A DNA stretch of 5,133 bases, from NCBI GenBank assembly GCA_905478725.1, contig CAJQJT010000233.1, positions 1 to 5,133 of the forward strand, read 5' to 3'. This document shows positions 1-5,133 of the stretch, in pieces. The notes beneath the pieces were generated by a model that saw nothing but the letters and a program-made list of their open reading frames with translations, was not told the DNA's origin and made no database searches. The translations under genes and the position numbers were made by a program. The first letter of the stretch is position 1. Each line of letters opens with the position of its first letter. The stretch comes from an uncultured Pseudomonadales bacterium (GTDB lineage: Bacteria; Pseudomonadota; Gammaproteobacteria; Pseudomonadales; Porticoccaceae).

Positions 1-270
1 GCGCGGGAAATGATTAATGGCGGCCTTAAAGCGGCGATTACCTGCCTTGATCCACGTGTTATGCCTGAGCATTGTGCCGGTGCTCAATTCTCTACTCAAT
101 TGCTCGAAGAGCTGCCAGAGGCTGTTGATCCCTGTGGCGAGAACGGCGAGTTCCATACCTTTGCCTGGGATGGGCCTATGTTTAGCAAGCCCATTGCCGT
201 GGTTGGCGGTGAGGTGGTTAAGCGCGACGGCTTTGTCTATGCTGATTTGCTTTTGGAGGAAGGCCCGTGA
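1..270 (+). CDS. Dph6-family PP-loop ATP-binding protein (diphthine-ammonia ligase-like), C-terminal part
   Basis: Partial gene: the frame is open from base 1 and the start lies upstream, leaving 89 visible residues. The internal ATG at 10 is not the start, because the reading frame and the family domain run through it. The fragment matches the C-terminal half of the Dph6 / ATP_bind_4 family (N-type ATP pyrophosphatase fold). The key motif is CGENGEFHTF at visible residues 45-54, followed by WDGPMF and RDGFVYADL, which parallels the conserved GE-G-GE-T block of archaeal and eukaryotic diphthine-ammonia ligases. Those enzymes use ATP and ammonia to amidate diphthine on elongation factor 2. Bacteria do not make diphthamide, so the substrate here is unknown. 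The P-loop-like N-terminal SGGKDS motif would lie outside the window. Its stop overlaps the next gene by four bases (GTGA), implying translational coupling to a B12 operon. Family call is strong; function is open. Confidence 0.85.
   Translation, partial: AREMINGGLKAAITCLDPRVMPEHCAGAQFSTQLLEELPEAVDPCGENGEFHTFAWDGPMFSKPIAVVGGEVVKRDGFVYADLLLEEGP
255..260 (+). promoter_or_regulatory. Shine-Dalgarno site for the GTG-started BtuF-like gene
   Basis: GGAGGA lies six bases before the GTG at 267, inside the last codons of the upstream ATPase gene. It is the strongest ribosome-binding site in the window and supports GTG 267 as a real start despite the four-base overlap with the preceding stop. Confidence 0.8.
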
Positions 271-1184
271 AAATAGTCTCGTTACTGCCTAGCGCCACCG
301 AACTGGTCTGCGGTCTAGGTCTGCGGGAGCAGCTGGTCGGTGTCTCCCATGAGTGTGATTATCCACATTCAGTGGTGGGCCTGCCGATTCTTACTAGTTC
401 ACGAATTCCTGAAGGTTTGACCAGCGATGAAATCGACAAGCTGGTTACTGACCAGTTAAAAAATGATCAGGCGCTCTATGATCTGATTATGGACACTCTG
501 ATAGATTTGGCACCGGATTTAATTGTTACTCAGGCCCTCTGCGATGTCTGCGCGGTGTCGGGTAATGATGTGGCCAAGGCAATTGGCAGCTTGCCGGGGA
601 ATCCCCAGGTGATCAATCTTGAGCCGATCTGTCTCGACGATGTTCTCGAGACCGTGACCCTGTTGGCTGAGGCGGCCAATACGGTAGAGCAGGGTAAAGT
701 CTATGTTGCCGAGCTGCGTGGTCGCATAGATCAGGTTGGTGAGCGCTCTCAGACTATTCCTTTAGCCTCCAAGCCAAGAGTGGCTCTGTTAGACTGGCTC
801 GATCCGCTGTTTGATGGCGGCCACTGGAGTCCGGAAATCATTGATCTGGCAGGAGGTATTCCGGTGTTTGGCGACAAGCGCGAGCCATCTCAGCGTCGCG
901 ATTGGCAGGAATTAATCGATGCCCAGCCAGATATTATTTTTATTGCCCTGTGCGGATTTAATGTTCAGCGATCAATGCAAGATGTTGAGCTGTTCTTAAA
1001 AACCGAGGGCTTCGCTGAATTACAAGAACGCAGCGGCACTCAGGTTTATCTGGTGGACGGCAATGCCTACTTTAGCCGTCCCGGCCCGCGTCTGGTCGAT
1101 GCCTTAGAAATTATGGCCAATGCATTACATCCTACAATCCATCCGCTGCCAGAAGGTATGCCAGCGGCACTAAAACAAATTTAG
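267..1184 (+). CDS. BtuF-like cobalamin-binding-fold protein without signal peptide (probably cytoplasmic)
   Basis: 305 residues of the class III periplasmic-binding-protein fold (COG0614, BtuF/FhuD/FepB type). The protein begins directly with the first strand of the fold (MKIVSLLPSATELVCGLG), which in secreted BtuF follows a leader of about 40 residues. No hydrophobic leader is present and none can be added: the strong Shine-Dalgarno and the upstream stop fix the start at GTG 267. It therefore probably stays in the cytoplasm. Visible motifs are SHECDYP (residues 27-33), QALCDVCAVS (89-98), LDWLDPLFDGGHWSPE (175-190), CGF (229-231) and DGNAYFSRPGPRLVD (264-278). The two cysteines at 92 and 95, plus C30, H186 and W187, look like a functional set. 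Databases usually label this type 'cobalamin-binding protein', but I know of no settled biochemical role. It sits 19 bases before the corrinoid adenosyltransferase gene, so cytoplasmic corrinoid binding, escort or processing is a reasonable inference. Confidence 0.8.
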   Translation: MKIVSLLPSATELVCGLGLREQLVGVSHECDYPHSVVGLPILTSSRIPEGLTSDEIDKLVTDQLKNDQALYDLIMDTLIDLAPDLIVTQALCDVCAVSGNDVAKAIGSLPGNPQVINLEPICLDDVLETVTLLAEAANTVEQGKVYVAELRGRIDQVGERSQTIPLASKPRVALLDWLDPLFDGGHWSPEIIDLAGGIPVFGDKREPSQRRDWQELIDAQPDIIFIALCGFNVQRSMQDVELFLKTEGFAELQERSGTQVYLVDGNAYFSRPGPRLVDALEIMANALHPTIHPLPEGMPAALKQI

Positions 1185-1203
1185 TTAAAGAGTTGAAAAT
1201 ACC

Positions 1204-1818
1204 ATGACAGATTTTCAGGATAAAAAGCAGCAGTCTCATCAGAAGAAGATGGAGAAGCTGAAAGACAATGTCGACGCCTCAATTGCCGCTGCCAACACTG
1301 AGCGCGGTGTATCAATTTTACTCACCGGTAATGGCAAGGGTAAATCTAGCTCTGCCTTTGGCATGGTGATGCGCGCCCTGGGTTATGGCTACAAGGTGGG
1401 TGTGGTGCAGTTTATTAAGGGTGAGCAATTGTCCGGTGAAGAGCTCTATGTTCGCGACCAGTGCCCCCAGGTGACTTTTAATCAGATGGGTACCGGCTTT
1501 ACCTGGGACACTCAGGATCGTTCCGGTGATATTGCTGCAGCGAAAACCAGCTGGGCTATAGCTGAAAAAATGCTCGCCGATGACAGCTACCATTTGGTAG
1601 TACTCGATGAGCTGACCTATATGTTGAGCTTTAAGTATCTCGAAGAAGAGCAGATTATGACGGCTTTGCGAAACCGTCCAGAAAGCCAGTCTGTTGTGGT
1701 GACGGGTCGCGGTGGTGGCTCGGTATTATCAGATTGGGCCGACACTGTGTCTGAGATCAAAGAGATTAAGCATGCATACAATTCCGGCATTATGGCCCGC
1801 AAAGGCGTGGACTTTTAA
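1204..1818 (+). CDS. cobO: Cob(I)yrinic acid a,c-diamide adenosyltransferase (corrinoid adenosyltransferase, CobA/BtuR family)
   Basis: This cytoplasmic enzyme transfers the 5'-deoxyadenosyl group of ATP to the cobalt of Co(I) corrinoids, giving adenosylcobalamin or its precursors. The 204 residues match the usual 195-205 for the family. After a lysine- and glutamine-rich N-terminal helix (about residues 1-34) comes the characteristic P-loop TGNGKGKSS (41-49). VVQFIKGEQ (67-75) and TGFTWDTQ (97-104) follow; the latter holds the Phe/Trp pair that in Salmonella CobA helps form four-coordinate cobalamin. Then come the Walker-B-like VVLDELTYM (132-140), VVTGRG (165-170), ADTVSEI (179-185) and the C-terminal KHAYNSGIMARKGVDF. 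The ATG at 1204 has a weak purine-rich site (AAAGAG, 1187-1192). The TAA stop directly touches the TTG of the permease gene. Because the gene is within an uptake operon with no visible de novo corrin-ring genes, its main job here is probably activating imported corrinoid. Identification is very secure; the cobO versus btuR/cobA name is convention. Confidence 0.97.
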   Translation: MTDFQDKKQQSHQKKMEKLKDNVDASIAAANTERGVSILLTGNGKGKSSSAFGMVMRALGYGYKVGVVQFIKGEQLSGEELYVRDQCPQVTFNQMGTGFTWDTQDRSGDIAAAKTSWAIAEKMLADDSYHLVVLDELTYMLSFKYLEEEQIMTALRNRPESQSVVVTGRGGGSVLSDWADTVSEIKEIKHAYNSGIMARKGVDF

Positions 1819-2853
1819 TTGCGCCGCATGCCCTCGTCATGGCTGATCGCAATACTGGCAATTCTATTGCCGGTGGTTGCGTTCTATTCCATGACCGTGG
1901 GCACTGTATCTATTTCAATGGCTGAGGCTTTCAGTGCCGCAGCCGATAGTCTATTTTCCAGCGGGGATACAGTCAGCCAAGCGCAGGTTATTCTGTTTGA
2001 TATCCGCCTACCGCGAATCTTACTGGCGCTGTTGGTGGGAGCCATTTTGGCTAGTACAGGTGCCGTTATGCAGGGGCTGTTTCGCAACCCCCTTGCGGAC
2101 CCTTCACTGATCGGCGTCTCTGGTGGTGCCTCAGTGGGTGCCAGTCTGATGATCGTGCTGGCCGGCGGTGCTGTGGAGAGCGGCCTATTAATGGGTTTAT
2201 CTCTGGTGGCGCTGGGGGCTTTTGTTGGCGGTTTTGCTGCCACTATATTGGTCTACCGCTTAGCTACCTCCGGTATAGGCACATCGGTGACCACCATGCT
2301 GTTGGCCGGTATTGCTATTGGTGCCTTGGCCGGAGCCCTGAACAGCCTGTTAAGTTACTTTGCAGACAATGATATGTTGCGGCAGATCAGTCTCTGGCAG
2401 ATGGGTAATCTAAGCGCTGCCAACTGGGCCAAGGTGTCGATTATGGCACTGGTGAGTCTGTTACTTTTCATTAGCTTCCCCCAGGATAGTCGTGCGCTTA
2501 ATGCGCTGCTGCTGGGGGAATCAGAGGCCCGTCATCTGGGTATAGATGTGCAGCGGGTCAAGCGTCGCCTGATTGTTCTGACGGCGCTGGGCGTCGGTGT
2601 CTCTGTTGCCCTTGCTGGTATGGTGGGTTTTGTCGGCCTAGTGATTCCCCATGTTATCCGTTTGCTGATTGGCCCTGATCATCGTTGGCTAATTCCCGGT
2701 TCGGCCATGGCTGGAGCTATTTTGCTAGTGGTCGCTGACAGTTTGGCGCGAGTGGTGGTATTGCCTGCTGAGCTGCCCACCGGGATTCTTACTGCACTAT
2801 TGGGTGCGCCATTCTTTATTGTCCTGCTGTTACAGCAGCGCCGAGAGGTCTAA
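1819..2853 (+). CDS. btuC: Vitamin B12 ABC transporter permease BtuC (FecCD family)
   Basis: Inner-membrane permease that forms the translocation path for corrinoid as a homodimer. The 344 residues are almost wholly hydrophobic, with the roughly ten-helix FecCD pattern. Signature blocks are DIRLPRILLALLVGA (residues 61-75), GAVMQGLFRNPLADPSLIGVS (81-101), the cytoplasmic ATPase-coupling region LGESEARHLGIDVQ (232-245), GMVGFVGLVIPH (267-278) and AELPTGILTALLGAPFF (317-333). By my alignment with E. coli BtuC, the arginines in RLPR (R63/R66) and in SLARVVV (R311) fall where BtuC Arg56 and Arg295 form salt bridges to BtuF. FecCD permeases for haem and siderophores share most of these motifs, so the B12 call rests mainly on the flanking cobO and btuF. 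The start is uncertain: TTG 1819 directly after the cobO stop, with GTGGA at 1807-1811 seven bases ahead, or ATG 1828, which has no well-spaced ribosome site. Confidence 0.9.
   Translation: MRRMPSSWLIAILAILLPVVAFYSMTVGTVSISMAEAFSAAADSLFSSGDTVSQAQVILFDIRLPRILLALLVGAILASTGAVMQGLFRNPLADPSLIGVSGGASVGASLMIVLAGGAVESGLLMGLSLVALGAFVGGFAATILVYRLATSGIGTSVTTMLLAGIAIGALAGALNSLLSYFADNDMLRQISLWQMGNLSAANWAKVSIMALVSLLLFISFPQDSRALNALLLGESEARHLGIDVQRVKRRLIVLTALGVGVSVALAGMVGFVGLVIPHVIRLLIGPDHRWLIPGSAMAGAILLVVADSLARVVVLPAELPTGILTALLGAPFFIVLLLQQRREV
2843..2848 (+). promoter_or_regulatory. Shine-Dalgarno site for the ABC ATPase gene
   Basis: GAGAGG lies eight bases before the ATG at 2857, within the final codons of the permease gene. 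Stop and start are separated by only three bases, consistent with reinitiation of ribosomes finishing btuC. Confidence 0.7.
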
Positions 2854-2856
2854 CCA

Positions 2857-3630
2857 ATGACTTTGCGCGCTGAGAATATTTCCCTACATCTATCCGGCTT
2901 TGATCTGCTGCGCGATGTCACAGTGCAGGTTGAGGCGGGGAAGATCACTGCAATTGTTGGGCCTAACGGTGCTGGTAAATCGAGTTTGCTGCGAGTGCTG
3001 ACTGGTGAATTGGCGCCGACCAAGGGTTCGGTAAGCTTTAACCAGCGTGACCTCAATGATTGGCCAGTTGAGCAACGGGCACAAATGCTGGCTGTGTTGC
3101 CCCAGCACTCGCTGTTAAATTTCCCCTTTACCGCCCATGAGGTCGTTGCTCTGGGACGTATTCCCCATCAGACAGGTACGCTAAAAGACGCTGAAATTAT
3201 CGATCAGGCACTGAAGCTAGTGGATGCGGAATATCTGCAAAAGCGGTTTTACACCCAGATGTCTGGGGGTGAAAAACAACGAGTGCAGTTGGCTCGAGTG
3301 TTGGTCCAGGTATGGCTGCCCTGCGAAGAGGGTGAACAAATTTTAGTGTTGGATGAGCCCACAGCGGCCTTCGATCTAGCCCACCAGCAGCTGACTTTGG
3401 AAATCGTTCGGCAGCTGGCGGAGAAGGGAGTAGGGGTTGTAATGGTGTTGCATGATCTTAATTTGGCGGCCCGCTGTGCAGATAAACTGGTAGTCTTTGA
3501 TGGCGGTTTGGTCGCTGCTCAGGGTACGCCGGAGGAAGTGTTGACCGAACAGTTGATCGATCAGGTATTTGGTGTCAAGGCGATGATCTCGCGGCACCCA
3601 GTGACGAATAAACCTCTGGTGATTACTTAG
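2857..3630 (+). CDS. btuD: Cobalamin ABC transporter ATP-binding protein (BtuD role, HmuV-like sequence)
   Basis: Cytoplasmic ATPase of 257 residues that powers the adjacent permease. All nucleotide-binding elements are intact: Walker A GPNGAGKS (35-42), Q-loop glutamine in LPQHS (Q83), ABC signature MSGGEKQRVQLARVL (135-149), Walker B ILVLDEP (162-168), D-loop AAFDLAHQ (170-177) and switch histidine in VLHDLNLAAR (H199). The LPQHS...FPFTAHEVVALGR block, the short insert QVWLPCEEGEQ (151-161) between signature and Walker B, and the C-terminal HPVTNKPLVIT strongly resemble the haem ATPase HmuV more than E. coli BtuD. Annotation pipelines may therefore name it hmuV. Its place between btuC and btuF, with cobO upstream, argues that the substrate is corrinoid; substrate specificity is set by permease and binding protein, not by the ATPase. 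The gene overlaps btuF by one base (TAGTG). Confidence is high for the family and good for the role. Confidence 0.85.
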   Translation: MTLRAENISLHLSGFDLLRDVTVQVEAGKITAIVGPNGAGKSSLLRVLTGELAPTKGSVSFNQRDLNDWPVEQRAQMLAVLPQHSLLNFPFTAHEVVALGRIPHQTGTLKDAEIIDQALKLVDAEYLQKRFYTQMSGGEKQRVQLARVLVQVWLPCEEGEQILVLDEPTAAFDLAHQQLTLEIVRQLAEKGVGVVMVLHDLNLAARCADKLVVFDGGLVAAQGTPEEVLTEQLIDQVFGVKAMISRHPVTNKPLVIT

Positions 3631-4520
3631 TGAAAAATCTACGAAACAGTCTCGGGCTAATTGTGCTGCTTGCCGCAGTGTTTTGTTCCTTGTCGCTGGC
3701 AGCAGAGATAAGCGTTGAGGACGATTTTGGTAATACAGTAGTACTCGAGCAGCCGGCGCAGCGCATTATCAGTTTGGCACCCAATATCACTGAGGTGCTA
3801 TTTCATATTGGCGCTGGGGAGCAGATTGTCGGTGCCGATGAATATAGTAATTATCCCGAGCAGGCTAAGCAGATTATGCGCGTCAATAATCATGCCGCGG
3901 CCAATTATGAGCTGATACTGTCACTGCAGCCAGATGTGGTTATTGCCTGGCAGTCGGGCAATGGGGATAAAATTATTAACCGCATTCGCCAGCTGGGTAT
4001 TCCGATTTTTGTTATTGAGACACGCAGCTTAGAGGATATTCCTAATTTGTTTGCCCGCTTTGGCGCGCTCTCTGGTCATGTTGAGAATGCTGAGCTAAAG
4101 GCTCAGAGTTTTAGTCTGCGGCTGAGTTTACTGCGAGAGCAGAACAGCGCCAAGTCTGAGGTAAGAACCTTCTATCAAATTTGGGATGAGCCGTTGATCA
4201 CCTTAAACGGCAAACATATGGTCAGCAGTGTCATAGAGCTGTGCGGCGGGCGAAATATCTTTGCCGATGCCATTCCACTAGTGCCCTATGTCAATATTGA
4301 ATCTATAGTCGCCGCGGATCCCCAAGTGATTATTGCCGGGGGTAGCAAAGAGGAAAAGCCCTACTGGTTTGATAGTTGGCGCAAGTGGGAGCAGATCTCT
4401 GCGGTGCGCGATCGACATGTCTATTTGATTCCAGCAGATTTAATGCAGCGCCATTCGGTTCGGATTCTCGACGGTGCTGAATTGATGTGCGATTTCTTTG
4501 AGCGAGCTCGCCAAGAATAG
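3630..4520 (+). CDS. btuF: Periplasmic cobalamin-binding protein BtuF
   Basis: Binding protein of 296 residues that delivers corrinoid to the permease. It opens with a Sec signal peptide: MKNLRN, a hydrophobic core at residues 8-23, and probable cleavage after A24 or A25 (SLAA-EIS). The C19 context (AVFC) is a poor lipobox, so a soluble periplasmic protein is expected. The fold starts at RIISLAPNITEVLFHIGAG (45-63). VVIAWQSGN (103-111) matches the E. coli BtuF stretch VIAWRGGN, whose Trp contacts cobalamin. E94 (YELILSLQP) and E224 (NIESIVAADP) align with the two surface glutamates that dock on BtuC arginines. C205 (ELCGG) and C287 (ELMCDFF) align with the E. coli BtuF disulfide pair. YQIWDEPLITLNGKHM (182-197) is typical of gammaproteobacterial BtuF. 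The start is GTG 3630, sharing its G with the upstream TAG; no clear Shine-Dalgarno is visible, so translation probably depends on coupling. Alignments are from memory. Confidence 0.9.
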   Translation: MKNLRNSLGLIVLLAAVFCSLSLAAEISVEDDFGNTVVLEQPAQRIISLAPNITEVLFHIGAGEQIVGADEYSNYPEQAKQIMRVNNHAAANYELILSLQPDVVIAWQSGNGDKIINRIRQLGIPIFVIETRSLEDIPNLFARFGALSGHVENAELKAQSFSLRLSLLREQNSAKSEVRTFYQIWDEPLITLNGKHMVSSVIELCGGRNIFADAIPLVPYVNIESIVAADPQVIIAGGSKEEKPYWFDSWRKWEQISAVRDRHVYLIPADLMQRHSVRILDGAELMCDFFERARQE

Positions 4521-5133
4521 TTATTCGTCGCTTTCGCTCATGCGTTCGATGCGCTCCTGCTCTTCAGCATATGCCGCTTTAATTTCATCCATCACCGTAT
4601 CCACATCGGCCAGCTCGGTGTCTTCTTCAAAGTAGCCAGTTAATTGGCTCTGGGGGGTTAACTTACCCTCTTCAAACAGCGCCCACATTTCTTTGTCGTA
4701 CTTGGTTTCGAGCAGCTCTGGTGCGTACTGGCCGTAGTACTCAGTCATATTGTTAACATCCCGCGACAGCATGCGTTCGGCATGGTTGTTGGCGGCGGCA
4801 TCCACAGCCTGAGGCAGGTCGATAATCACTGGGCCGTAGTCGTCGACCAGTACATTAAATTCTGAGAGATCGCCGTGGACTAAACCGGCGCAGAGCATAC
4901 GCAAGACGTATTGCATCACCACATAGTGATCTTCGATGGCCTGTTCGGCGGACATGGAAATATCATTTAAGCGCGGTGCTACCTGGCCATCTTCGAGTGT
5001 CACCAGCTCCATGAGCAAGACGCCGTCAAAGCAGCCGTAGGGTACGGGTACACGCACATTGGCGGCGGCGAGTTTGTAGAGGGCGTCGACTTCGGCGTTT
5101 TGCCAGGTTTCTTCTTGCTGCTTGCGGCCAAAT
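4521..5133 (-). CDS. RIO-family serine/threonine protein kinase, C-terminal part
   Basis: Partial gene: 203 residues are visible, ending at TAA (complement of 4521-4523), and the frame stays open to the window edge. A GTG at 5057 could be read as a start, but the family sequence continues upstream of it (GRKQQEETWQNAEVDALYKL, complement of about 5070-5129), so the true start lies beyond 5133. The catalytic block is LVHGDLSEFNVLV, with Asp as catalytic base and Asn for metal binding, followed by VIIDLPQAVD, the RIO equivalent of DFG. MLSRDVNNMTEYYGQYAPEL follows. The tail is acidic and helical (AYAEEQERIERMSESDE). Archaeal and eukaryotic RIO kinases act in ribosome maturation; bacterial members are poorly characterised, so the target here is unknown. 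It is convergent with btuF, with no intergenic base. Family assignment is strong; nothing visible ties it to B12. Confidence 0.9.
   Translation of the reverse strand, partial: FGRKQQEETWQNAEVDALYKLAAANVRVPVPYGCFDGVLLMELVTLEDGQVAPRLNDISMSAEQAIEDHYVVMQYVLRMLCAGLVHGDLSEFNVLVDDYGPVIIDLPQAVDAAANNHAERMLSRDVNNMTEYYGQYAPELLETKYDKEMWALFEEGKLTPQSQLTGYFEEDTELADVDTVMDEIKAAYAEEQERIERMSESDE

Noticed and set aside
17..292. Plus-strand open frame overlapping the Dph6-like gene
   Set aside because: It lies out of frame under a clear family match and has no recognisable motif of its own.
1..1203. Cobalamin riboswitch controlling the operon
   Set aside because: No non-coding stretch long enough exists; the only gap is 19 bases. 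If present, it lies upstream of the window.
1318..2243. Minus-strand open frames opposite cobO and btuC
   Set aside because: They are antisense to strongly conserved coding sequence, with no motif or ribosome site, and are typical shadow frames.
2850..3597. Minus-strand open frames opposite the ABC ATPase gene
   Set aside because: They are antisense to an intact ATPase with all motifs, and their compositions do not resemble real proteins.
4502..4511. Perfect 10-base palindrome GCGAGCTCGC near the btuF stop, as a terminator
   Set aside because: It has no loop and no following T-run, and it lies within codons. A 10-base palindrome can arise by chance in this composition.
1819..4520. Haem (HmuTUV) importer
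   Set aside because: The binding protein has BtuF-type IAW-GN, docking glutamates and the cysteine pair, and cobO is directly upstream. Only the ATPase looks haem-like.
5055..5057. GTG start for the RIO kinase giving a 178-residue protein
   Set aside because: Family-like sequence continues in frame upstream to the window edge, so this is an internal valine codon.

Overview
The window holds most of a vitamin B12 (corrinoid) uptake and activation operon on the plus strand. The 3' end of an unrelated RIO-family kinase gene follows on the minus strand. Gene density is extreme: the largest gap between plus-strand genes is 19 bases, and neighbouring genes overlap, abut, or lie 3 to 19 bases apart. 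Base composition is moderate, about 50% G+C by eye. Protein sequences and gene order resemble gammaproteobacteria, possibly a marine Cellvibrionales/SAR92/OM60-type lineage. That placement is inference; no phylogenetic marker gene is present.

Layout: (1) positions 1-270, C-terminal part of a PP-loop ATPase of the Dph6 / 'diphthine-ammonia ligase' family, cut by the window start; (2) 267-1184, a BtuF-like corrinoid-binding-fold protein with no signal peptide; (3) 1204-1818, corrinoid adenosyltransferase (CobO/BtuR/CobA type); (4) 1819-2853, BtuC-type FecCD permease; (5) 2857-3630, ABC ATPase working as BtuD but most like HmuV in sequence; (6) 3630-4520, periplasmic cobalamin-binding protein BtuF with a signal peptide; (7) 4521-5133, minus strand, C-terminal 203 residues of a RIO-type protein kinase whose 5' end lies beyond the window.

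Working model: BtuF captures corrinoid in the periplasm, the BtuC/ATPase pair moves it across the inner membrane, and CobO attaches the 5'-deoxyadenosyl group to give coenzyme B12. The two leading genes, the Dph6-like ATPase and the signal-less BtuF paralogue, have no established role in this pathway. They are tightly co-translated with it and are the most interesting items here. An outer-membrane receptor (BtuB) and a cobalamin riboswitch would be expected upstream, but neither is in the window. There are no RNA genes, mobile elements, CRISPR arrays or convincing terminators, and no gene-free stretch over 20 bases.
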